This document shows positions 8,200-14,956 of a stretch of 47,038 nt of DNA, piece after piece. How positions within the stretch are numbered: the first letter of the stretch is position 1; each line of letters opens with the position of its first letter. Location of the stretch: positions 1 through 47,038 of the forward strand of contig NZ_SMKT01000060.1 in assembly GCF_004348735.1 (NCBI RefSeq), in the 5' to 3' direction. The notes below the pieces were generated by a model, which did no database searches, had not been told where the DNA came from, and was given only the letters and a program-made list of their open reading frames with translations. The position numbers were made by a program, and so were the translations under genes. Source of the stretch: Actinomadura sp. KC06 (lineage in GTDB: Bacteria > Actinomycetota > Actinomycetes > Streptosporangiales > Streptosporangiaceae).

Positions 8200-8338
8200 G
8201 AGCGGATGAGGGCCTGCGGCCCTCGATCGCCATCCCGTAGCGTACAGGGTCCCCGGGGCGGACGTGTCATGCCGGGTTGCGCGGAGCGGGGCTGATCGGG
8301 ACTAGACTTCTCGCGTCATCGTGTACGGCGGTGGCGTG

Positions 8339-8412
8339 CGGGCTGTAGCGCAGTTTGGTAGCGCACTGGCTTTGGGTGCCAGGGGTCGTGGGTTCAAATC
8401 CCGCCAGCCCGA
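8339..8412 (+). tRNA. tRNA-Pro(TGG)
   Basis: The plus strand folds as a cloverleaf. The acceptor stem is CGGGCTG with CAGCCCG and discriminator A. The anticodon stem CTGGC/GCCAG encloses loop TTTGGGT, giving anticodon TGG. The T arm is GTGGGTTCAAATCCCGC, with the usual GTTCAAATC loop. CCA is not encoded. The part from the anticodon stem to just past the 3' end is duplicated at 10382-10428, so this gene has served as an integration target. The tRNA itself was left intact. Confidence 0.96.
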
Positions 8413-8413
8413 C
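8367..8413 (+). repeat. attL-like direct repeat (3' part of tRNA-Pro)
   Basis: These 47 bp, from TGGCTTTGGG to CAGCCCGAC, recur without mismatch at 10382-10428. Identity ends sharply on both sides: C versus G just before, and G versus C just after. A repeat that starts in the anticodon arm and runs through the tRNA 3' end is typical of tyrosine-recombinase integration sites. Confidence 0.9.
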
Positions 8414-8755
8414 GCAGGTCAGCGGCCCTGTCCCGGTGCATCGGGAGAGGGTCTTTCGCGTGATTGGGGGGACGTTCGGGAAGACGAAAGTCTCCGACGT
8501 CTCCCTGGGGTGATCGACGCTCCACAGCAGGCGGCCGAGGCCACCCAGCCAGCACAATCGTACTCGCCGGGCGGGTGTGGCTCGCTGATTTGACCACCCG
8601 AACATGTCCGGCGTGCTGGGCGATGCGTGGTGCCGAGCACCCGCTGTCCGAGCCGGGCATGCAAGGTCGCCTGCAATGCCAGTGCTCCCGCGTACCGAAG
8701 GTGAAGACGGGGCCGACCTCGGGTTCAACCTAGACGAGCCCGACGACCTGGTCCG

Positions 8756-8956
8756 GAGGAGCGCCTCGCCGAGCTCCAGCGTCGGCTGTGGCAATTGGAC
8801 GGAGTTGAGGACGTGGTCCTCACCCCTCCGGTCGCACGGCGAGGGAAGCGGCAGCCGGACTTCGAGCCGCCTTGGGTATTGGCGAAGGCCCGTGCAGGCC
8901 ACCGGACGCTTGAGGATGGTTGGAATCGTTCTAACGCCCTGTTCGCGAGCGCTTGA
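8756..8956 (+). pseudogene. Decayed coding fragment, family not recognised
   Basis: A 67-codon frame reads EERLAELQRRLWQLDGVEDV, then VLTPPVARRGKRQPDFEPPW and AGHRTLEDGWNRSNALFASA before a TGA at 8954-8956. The composition and codon pattern look protein-coding. The sensible upstream continuation (FNLDEPDDLV) is in another frame, which suggests a frameshift near 8750. I do not recognise the family. It lies inside the tRNA-Pro element and is probably the tail of a lost gene. Confidence 0.4.
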
Positions 8957-9006
8957 CCTCACGAGGACGACCATTGTGAACAACACGGTGGTTCTCGGGA
9001 GCAATC

Positions 9007-9660
9007 ATGAACAAACTCGCCCATGCATCAGGTGCTGCCACTGCGTGCGTGGTTCTTGCCCTGTCCGGGTGCGGAACCGAGAAGGAGGGATCACGGACGG
9101 CCGACCAATCAACACCAGAGCGCACGGCGACATGCGGGCCAGGCCAAGCGCCGTCCACGGATCATTGCCTCCCACCACCGGCGCCGAGCCTTCCGACGCT
9201 GGGCGTAGGGAGAACCCTGGGGGTGGACGTCACCGACGCGGCAGGCGCGCTAGCGCGAGAAGAGTTCACGCTGACAGCGCTGAAGACCACCGAGAGTCTC
9301 TATGACGAGACCTTCGAGCAGGACCTGCCCGCCCAAGGAAAGTACGTGTGCGCCGAGTTCAAGATCAAGAACGTCGGCTCTTCCGAGGGCGACACAACGA
9401 CGACCGGAAAGTGGGTCGGAGCGGACGGCAAGGTGCAGGATCTGGGCCTCATCGTCGGCATCAGTTGCAGCAGTCTCGGCATGACCGACTCCCTCCACAG
9501 TCCCAGCAACCCCAAACCGGGACAGTACGTGATGACCAGCGTGCTCTACGACGTACCGACTCAGCAGCCGGGAGCGATCGTCGTCCACGACGGGAGCAAC
9601 TCTCAACTCTTCCGGATCAACTACGCCCCCGAATCAGCCCAGGTGAAGATCACTGAGTAA
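9007..9660 (+). CDS. Lipoprotein with DUF4352-like domain
   Basis: This 217-residue secreted lipoprotein has signal peptide MNKLAHASGAATACVVLALS ending in lipobox LSGC (Cys22). A low-complexity Thr/Pro linker follows to about residue 62. The rest resembles the telokin-like DUF4352 beta-sandwich: GKYVCAEFKIKNVGSSEGD corresponds to the family core 'gkfvvvkvtvkNvg.e', and the end (GAIVVHDGSNSQLFRINYAP) to the closing strands. DUF4352 proteins are extracytoplasmic and of unknown function, and are common on actinobacterial mobile elements. It is the only intact gene between the two tRNA-Pro repeats, so it is the cargo of that element. Two cysteine pairs may form disulfides. Confidence 0.82.
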   Translation: MNKLAHASGAATACVVLALSGCGTEKEGSRTADQSTPERTATCGPGQAPSTDHCLPPPAPSLPTLGVGRTLGVDVTDAAGALAREEFTLTALKTTESLYDETFEQDLPAQGKYVCAEFKIKNVGSSEGDTTTTGKWVGADGKVQDLGLIVGISCSSLGMTDSLHSPSNPKPGQYVMTSVLYDVPTQQPGAIVVHDGSNSQLFRINYAPESAQVKITE

Positions 9661-10381
9661 GACCCCACGAGCTGGTGGCTCCGCGCTAAGTCTGCCACCC
9701 CATGGCGTGGTAACTGGCCGAGGAACGCAAGCCCCGGGTGATGCGGATGGAAGCGGACGGGTCAGGCCTCCCAGGCCAGGCTTGCACTACGAGATCTGCA
9801 GCCCTGGCCATGCTTCCGCAGGGGGAGTCGCACCCTGTCTAACCCTCCGCCTACTTGCCCCCGGCCCTGCACCAACCAAGCCGATCATCGAGACGAAGGC
9901 GGGAATGAGGCCCGTCCGGCCGGTGTCGGGCGTGGACGGTGACAAGGATGCCGCCTGCGTGTCCCTGCGCGCGGAGGCGGATGAGGCCGCCGCGGTGCCG
10001 TTGCGGGTCAGGCTCGAGATGGAGGTGCGCGACACACGCCTCGAACGTCAGGCGGGTCTCGGCGGGGAATGGGCCGCTGACCGGCCGACGGAGGTCGCCG
10101 TCCTCATGGGCGAACCCACACCATGAGCCGCAGCCGGCGGGGGGCTGGCGGGCAAGCTAATCCAGCGCGCGCAGCAGCGCGACGGCGCGCTCCATCCCGC
10201 GACCGCCCCGGGCGTCGGGGCGGTGGCCAGTGGTCGGACGCGGTGCCAGCCGGTGATCTTGGGGAGATGCCGGGGCGATGAACTAGGTCGCTTGCGCTGC
10301 TGTGGGGGGCGTTGTAGGCACGGCGTATGTCGTCTGACCTGGTGAGAGCGGTGTAATCCCAGGTCGGCTGGGTGGTGAGAG
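9661..10381. other. Right part of the tRNA-Pro element, no intact gene
   Basis: Frames here are short and mutually overlapping. A minus-strand trace (FEACVAHLHLEPDPQRHRGG at about 9970-10045) looks like eroded protein but cannot be assigned. The frame ending in DLNPRPLAPKA near 10380-10430 is the standard antisense artefact of a tRNA 3' end, here produced by the att repeat. Confidence 0.4.
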
Positions 10382-10428
10382 TGGCTTTGGGTGCCAGGGG
10401 TCGTGGGTTCAAATCCCGCCAGCCCGAC
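10382..10428 (+). repeat. attR-like direct repeat (tRNA-Pro 3' copy)
   Basis: This is a perfect 47-bp copy of 8367-8413. The sequence before it (GGTGGTGAGAG) does not form the 5' half of a tRNA, so this is a partial, non-functional tRNA copy. It marks the right end of the integrated element, 26 bp before the 3' end of the alaS gene. Confidence 0.9.
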
Positions 10429-10454
10429 CGGGACATCGGGCCGGCGGGATCTCG

Positions 10455-13085
10455 TCAGCTGAGGATGCCGGTGGCCAGGAGGGCGCGGGCGTCTGCGGCT
10501 GCGGTGCGGATCGCCGCTGGCAGGTTCTCGGGGTGGCGGCCGCCCGCGTTCGCGATGGGGCCCTTGCCGCCCGCGCCGCCGCCGACCTCGCGTGCGGCGG
10601 AGGTCAGGAGGTCGCGGGCCTGGACGCCCGGGCCCGTCGCCGCGACCAGAGCGGCCTTGCCGGACGATTCCGTGCCGAGGACGACGATGCCCCGGGGCCC
10701 GCGGCGGGTGAGGATCGTCGTGGCGACGGTGCGGAGGTCCGCGCTGGTCAGGTCAGGGACGATCTGCGCCACCAGCCAGCCACCGGGCAGTGATTCAGCC
10801 AGAGACGCGAGGCGTTCCGCGTGCGCGTCCAGTTCGGCCCGGTGCATGGTTTCCAGGGCGCGTTGGGTCTCGGCGAGTGTTTCCAGGCGTTGCCGTAGGC
10901 GGGCGGGTGCCTGGTCCGGAGAGACGTGCAGGAGTGCCGCGAGTTCGCGCAGGAGGTCGCGCTGGTGGTCGTAGTGGCGCAGGGCGTCCGCGCCGGTGAG
11001 CGCGTCGATTCGGCGCAGGCCGGTGCCGATGGACTGCTCGCCGACGATGTGGACGGGTCCCGCCTGGGAGCCGTGGCCGACGTGGGTGCCGCCGCACAGT
11101 TCCCGGGACGCGTCGCCGATGTCCACGATGCGGACGTCGTCGCCGTACTTCTCGCCGAACAGCGCGAACGCTCCCGCCGCCTCCGCCTCGGCGCGGGACG
11201 CCTCCCAGACCCGGACGTCGGGATCGTCCAGGAGGTAGTCGTTGACCAGGGTCTGGACGGGTGCGGTGTCGACGGGGGAGAAGTGGGCGAAGTCGAAGCG
11301 CAGGCGTCCTGGCTCGACGCGTGAGCCGCGCTGGGCCGCGTGGTCGCCGAGGAGCCGGCGCAGCATCGCGTGCAGGACGTGGGTCGCGCTGTGCGAGCGT
11401 GCCGTGGCCGACCGGCGGTCCGCGTTGACGGTCGCCTCCGCCTCGTCGCCGGGACGCACCTCGCCGTCCAGTATGCGGACGGTGTGGACGTGCAACCCGT
11501 CCAGGCCCAGTTGGGTGTCGAGGACGTGCAGTGTCGCGCTTGAGGTTTGCAGGGTGCCCGTGTCGCCCACCTGGCCGCCTGACTCCGCGTAGAACGGGGT
11601 GCGCGTCAGGATCAGCTCGATCTCCTCGCCCTGACTCGCGCTTCGCACACGTCCGTTGGGGCCGATCAGGGAGAGGATCTTTGTTTCCGCTGTCGTCGCG
11701 GAGTAGCCGACGAAGGTGCTGAGGCCGTGTTCCGCGATGAGCTGGCGGTAGGTGTCCTGGCGTGCGACCGCGTCGCCCTTTCGGCCTCGGGCCGCTTGTT
11801 GCGCTTGGCGGCGCTGTTCTTCGAGGAGTTCCGCGAATTCGTTCTCGTCGACCGTGAGGCCCGCTGAGCGCGCGGCGTCGATGGTCAGGTCGATCGGGAA
11901 TCCGTAGGTGTCGTGCAGTTCGAACGCGGTGCGGCCGGGAATGGTGGACGTCGCGCGGCCAATCGCCGATTCGAGGATCTGCGAGCCCTGACGGAGTGTG
12001 CGTTCAAAGCTCTCTTCCTCGGCCGTGACGACTTGGCGGATCAGACCGGATTGCTGCGTCAGTTCCGGCCATGTTTCGCCCAGGTTGTCGATGACGCTGG
12101 TCGTGAGGGCGGGCAGGACCAGGTCGTCCACGCCGAGTCTGCGCGCGTGGCGGATGGCGCGGCGCATCAGGCGGCGCAGCACGTAGCCTCTGCCGTCGCG
12201 CGACGGCAGGACGCCGTCGGCGATGAGGAACGCGATTGAGCGCGAGTGCTCCGCGACGATGCGGATCGACGTGGAATCGTCGCTTCCGTCACGCCCCGGA
12301 TACGGGCGTCCCGCCATTTCCTGGACGAGCCGGAACGTCGGCGCGAGCAGATCCGTCTCGCATACCGTGTCGACGTCCTGCAGAATCGCCGCGAGACGGT
12401 CGAGGCCAAGGCCGGTGTCGATGTTCCTTGCAGGCAGCTCGCCGAGAATGGGGTATCCGCCCTTACCAGACCCTTCGCCGCGGAGGTTCTGCATGAAGAC
12501 GAGATTCCATAGTTCCTGGTAACGCTCGCCGTCCACGGCCGGTCCGCCTTCACGTCCGAAGGACGGGCCCCGGTCGTAGTGGAGTTCGGAGGACGGTCCG
12601 CACGGGCCGGGCACGCCCATCGACCAATAGTTGTCCTCCATGCCGAGGCGCTGGATCCGTTCCGAGGGCACGCCGACGCGGCGCCATAGCCGTTCTGCCT
12701 CGTCATCGTCCAGGTACACGGTGACCCAGATGCGTTCCGGGTCGAGATTGTAATGGCGGACGAAAAGATCCCACGCCCAGGAGATCGCCTCCGCCTTGAA
12801 GTAGTCGCCGAAGGAGAAGTTGCCGAGCATTTCGAAGAACGTCGAGTGCCGCGTGGTGCGGCCCACGTTCTCAATGTCGGACGTCCGCGCGCACTTCTGC
12901 ACGGACATCAGCCGGGAGTGTTCCGGTGTCGTCTCGCCGAGGAAGTACGGCTTGAACTGGTTCATGCCCGCGTTCGTCAGCAGGAGCGTGGGATCTGACG
13001 GGATGAGCGGGCTGGACGGCACGACGCGATGATCGCGCTTGCGGAAGAAGTCCAGAAAGGTCGAACGAATGTCACTCGAACGCAT
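10455..13085 (-). CDS. alaS: Alanyl-tRNA synthetase, stand-alone copy
   Basis: This 876-residue class II synthetase attaches alanine to tRNA-Ala. The N-terminal catalytic domain has the family core (DPTLLLTNAGMNQFKPYFLG, then SVQKCART.DIENVGRTTRH and FFEMLGNFSFGDYFK). The editing domain has all four zinc ligands: H565 and H569 (HSATH), C664 and H668 (CGGTH), near-identical in spacing to E. coli. The C-Ala domain ends with GGGAGGKGPIANAGG, so the enzyme is complete. It is odd in place: actinobacterial alaS normally sits with mltG/aroE or ruvX genes, whereas this one is alone, 26 bp from the tRNA-Pro attR. It may be a second, acquired AlaRS; some organisms carry such copies for resistance or biosynthesis. 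That needs a genome-wide count, so it is inference. ATG 13085 is preceded by GAGG and a long structured leader. Confidence 0.95.
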   Translation of the reverse strand: MRSSDIRSTFLDFFRKRDHRVVPSSPLIPSDPTLLLTNAGMNQFKPYFLGETTPEHSRLMSVQKCARTSDIENVGRTTRHSTFFEMLGNFSFGDYFKAEAISWAWDLFVRHYNLDPERIWVTVYLDDDEAERLWRRVGVPSERIQRLGMEDNYWSMGVPGPCGPSSELHYDRGPSFGREGGPAVDGERYQELWNLVFMQNLRGEGSGKGGYPILGELPARNIDTGLGLDRLAAILQDVDTVCETDLLAPTFRLVQEMAGRPYPGRDGSDDSTSIRIVAEHSRSIAFLIADGVLPSRDGRGYVLRRLMRRAIRHARRLGVDDLVLPALTTSVIDNLGETWPELTQQSGLIRQVVTAEEESFERTLRQGSQILESAIGRATSTIPGRTAFELHDTYGFPIDLTIDAARSAGLTVDENEFAELLEEQRRQAQQAARGRKGDAVARQDTYRQLIAEHGLSTFVGYSATTAETKILSLIGPNGRVRSASQGEEIELILTRTPFYAESGGQVGDTGTLQTSSATLHVLDTQLGLDGLHVHTVRILDGEVRPGDEAEATVNADRRSATARSHSATHVLHAMLRRLLGDHAAQRGSRVEPGRLRFDFAHFSPVDTAPVQTLVNDYLLDDPDVRVWEASRAEAEAAGAFALFGEKYGDDVRIVDIGDASRELCGGTHVGHGSQAGPVHIVGEQSIGTGLRRIDALTGADALRHYDHQRDLLRELAALLHVSPDQAPARLRQRLETLAETQRALETMHRAELDAHAERLASLAESLPGGWLVAQIVPDLTSADLRTVATTILTRRGPRGIVVLGTESSGKAALVAATGPGVQARDLLTSAAREVGGGAGGKGPIANAGGRHPENLPAAIRTAAADARALLATGILS

Positions 13086-13194
13086 GGGACGGCCTCACGA
13101 GGTCGATGGGATGACGGCGCACACCGCCGAGCCGGGCCGGGCACGACTGCTCGTTCCCCAGCTCGGCGCGGCTAGCTCGCCGTCCCACCTCGTG
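13086..13194 (-). promoter_or_regulatory. Structured leader of alaS, candidate translational switch
   Basis: On the minus-strand mRNA the upstream element CACGAGGTGGGACGGC (13194-13179) has two perfect 8-base complements near the start codon. ACCTCGTG (13103-13096) pairs with its first half, and GCCGTCCC (13093-13086, directly before ATG) pairs with its second half. The order makes the two pairings cross, so they are either alternatives or a pseudoknot. The weak GAGG ribosome-binding site falls between the two downstream blocks. A separate hairpin with stem CGCCGAGC/GCTCGGCG lies in between. This layout could allow on/off control of AlaRS synthesis. Function is inferred. Confidence 0.45.
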
Positions 13195-13289
13195 AAAGTC
13201 CATCACCACTACGCTACCTCGTCGCGGCGGGCGGAGGCACACGGATTTAGCGTCGCGCTCGCGTACATCCGCGTCCTACCGTGAATCGC

Positions 13290-13739
13290 ATGTACGCCTA
13301 TGTGGGGCCTGCCGAGTTGCTCGGCCAGGTGCGTCCCGGCATGGAAGGCAAGCCCATCTGGTCGCCGGCAGACGTGCGGCCCCTGCCGCAGGACGAGCCG
13401 TTCACCTATGTCGTCGGTCTCGACGGCACGCTCCGGATCGCTCCGCGCCGCAGCGAGCACGTCGCCTGCGCCGGCGGGCAGAACGTCCTGGCCGCCGGCG
13501 AAATCACCTTCGACGGCACGGCCGTTACGGAAGTCAGCAACCAGTCCACCGGCTATTGTCCAGGCGCGGAATCCTGGCCCGCGGTCGCGGACGCCCTCGA
13601 TCGCGCCGGTCTGGAAAGGCCGGACTGCTTCACCGCCACATTCGTTTTCCGGCACTGCCCCGAATGCGGAGAACTCAACGTCGTCAAGGACGAGCATTAC
13701 GTCTGCGTCTTCTGCGACGCAGAGCTCGCATCCCCCTGA
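13290..13739 (+). CDS. Conserved-looking protein with C-terminal zinc ribbon, unknown function
   Basis: This 149-residue protein begins MYAYVGPAELLGQVRPGMEG. The central part ends in TGYCPGAESWPAVADALDRA. The C-terminus has two CxxC pairs (HCPECGELN and YVCVFCDAEL) spaced like a zinc ribbon. I do not know a function for it. The even composition, the GC-rich third positions and the sharp end before the convergent HxlR gene (6 bp) support a real gene. ATG 13290 was chosen; GTG 13281 is possible. Neither has a clear ribosome-binding site. It diverges from alaS, sharing about 200 bp of upstream DNA. A polymorphic-toxin immunity role is conceivable but unsupported. Confidence 0.68.
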   Translation: MYAYVGPAELLGQVRPGMEGKPIWSPADVRPLPQDEPFTYVVGLDGTLRIAPRRSEHVACAGGQNVLAAGEITFDGTAVTEVSNQSTGYCPGAESWPAVADALDRAGLERPDCFTATFVFRHCPECGELNVVKDEHYVCVFCDAELASP

Positions 13740-13745
13740 GCGAGG

Positions 13746-14132
13746 TCAGGACGTCTTTTTCAGCGCGTCGATCTCAGCTACGCGAGAGTCGTAGTCGGCC
13801 CGAGCGGCGTCGATCTCGTCGAGGTGGGATTCGGCCCAGAAAACGAGGGCGTTGGCCGCGTCCATCAGCGTCGCGCCCAGCGGGGTGAGCGAATAGTCGA
13901 CCCGCGGCGGCATCACCGGATACACGGTCCGGGTGACGATTCCGTCGCGTTCCAGGCCGCGCAGCGTGACGGTGAGCATGCGCTGGCTGATGCCCTCGAT
14001 CTCGCGCTTCAGTTCGGTGAACCGCTTGGTGCGCTCGCCGAGCAGCGCGATGACCTGCAGCGACCATTTGTCGCCGACCCGCTCGAGGATCTCGCGGGCG
14101 CGGCAGCTCGCCGCGTGCGGGTGCAATCCCAT
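13746..14132 (-). CDS. HxlR-family transcriptional regulator
   Basis: This 128-residue winged-helix regulator has the family pattern: an N-terminal cysteine (AASCRAREILERVGDKWSLQ), then VIALLGERTKRFTELKREIE, GISQRMLTVTLRGLERDGIV and TRTVYPVMPPRVDYSLTPLG. The single Cys10 is the position that senses electrophiles or oxidants in YodB/HypR-type members. The upstream in-frame start at 14243 adds non-conserved residues, while ATG 14132 has GGAGAG four bases before it and starts at the family's usual point. It is divergent from the YceI gene (130 bp between starts) and probably regulates it. Confidence 0.9.
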   Translation of the reverse strand: MGLHPHAASCRAREILERVGDKWSLQVIALLGERTKRFTELKREIEGISQRMLTVTLRGLERDGIVTRTVYPVMPPRVDYSLTPLGATLMDAANALVFWAESHLDEIDAARADYDSRVAEIDALKKTS

Positions 14133-14263
14133 GGTTCTCTCCAGGTGACCGAGGCAGAAAAAAGTGCCTTCTTGTGCCGACTCCGAGGGTGTCCGCACCA
14201 TGGAGGCGGTTCCCACGGTTCCCGATCGGAACCGCCTTACCATTCATAACCCTAGGAGACACG

Positions 14264-14842
14264 ATGACGACCGAGCTTGTCGAGGTCCCCGGCTACATCG
14301 CGGGCACCTGGACCGTCGACCCCGTCCACTCCGGCGTCGGCTTCACGATCAGGCATCTGATGGTCAGCAAGGTCCGCGGCCGTTTCGGGACGTTCGAGGG
14401 CACCCTCGTGACCGGCGACGACCCCCTCGACTCGACGGTGACCGCGTCCATCGACCTGGCCTCGATCGACACCGGGAACGCGCAGCGCGACGAGCACGTC
14501 AGGTCGGCCGACTTCCTGGACGTCGCCGCCCACCCGACCATGACCTACCGCTCCACCGGTCTGCGCCGGGACGGCGACGGTCACGTCCTGGACGGCGAGC
14601 TGACCTTGCGCGGGACGACCAGGCCGGTCCCGCTCAAGCTGGAGGTCGAGGGCTTCGGCCCCGACCCGTTCCGGGAGGACGACCCGTTCAAGGGCGCCCG
14701 CGCCGGCTTCACCGCGACCGGCGAGATCAACCGGCTGGAGTTCGGCGTGGGCGACCGCGCCACCGTCCCTGGCGGCGCGCTGGGGCTGGGGGAGAAGGTC
14801 CAGATCGTCCTGGAGATCCAGGCGGTGCTGCGGACCGGCTGA
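14264..14842 (+). CDS. YceI-family lipid-binding protein
   Basis: This 192-residue YceI-like lipocalin-fold protein has the typical opening GTWTVDPVHSGVGFTIRHLM, then KVRGRFGTFEGTL, IDLASIDTGNAQRDEHVRSA and DFLDVAAHPTMTY, and ends in the expected beta strands. Family members bind polyisoprenoids or other amphiphiles. There is no signal peptide, so it is probably cytoplasmic, as in most actinobacterial members. ATG 14264 follows AGGAGA at good spacing. It is divergently paired with an HxlR regulator. This pairing is common, and YceI expression often follows redox or envelope stress (family knowledge). Confidence 0.92.
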   Translation: MTTELVEVPGYIAGTWTVDPVHSGVGFTIRHLMVSKVRGRFGTFEGTLVTGDDPLDSTVTASIDLASIDTGNAQRDEHVRSADFLDVAAHPTMTYRSTGLRRDGDGHVLDGELTLRGTTRPVPLKLEVEGFGPDPFREDDPFKGARAGFTATGEINRLEFGVGDRATVPGGALGLGEKVQIVLEIQAVLRTG

Positions 14843-14956
14843 GCGATCCGTTCACCCTCCGTTCCCCGGGATGAGTGATCATCCGTAAAGGGGTGGTAAC
14901 GGGCCCGCCGCCCCTCGATCGTGGGTCCGGGGCGTGACGGAGGGCGGAGGGACCGG

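Larger units (their letters stand above)
8367..10428. mobile_element. Remnant tRNA-Pro integrative element (about 2 kb)
   Basis: The segment is bounded by perfect 47-bp direct repeats, the left one inside an intact tRNA-Pro. That is the layout left by site-specific integration into a tRNA 3' end. The interior has one convincing gene (DUF4352-like lipoprotein) and a decayed frame. There is no integrase, excisionase or replication gene, so it is either the deleted remains of a larger element or a small passenger dependent on an integrase elsewhere. Its composition is less GC-rich than the core genes to the right. Confidence 0.75.

Noticed and set aside
7700..8233. Minus-strand frame with SSMVEPQSSKLATRVRFPSP
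   Set aside because: It crosses the tRNA-Gly gene and shows the typical translated-tRNA pattern.
10104..10436. Minus-strand frame ending DLNPRPLAPKA
   Set aside because: This is the well-known antisense artefact of a tRNA 3' end; here it comes from the tRNA-Pro att copy.
13179..13194. T-box-like sequence GGTGGGACGGCGAG before alaS
   Set aside because: The variable T-box base is G, which would pair with a C discriminator, while bacterial tRNA-Ala has A. There is also little room for a stem I. It is kept only as a structured leader.
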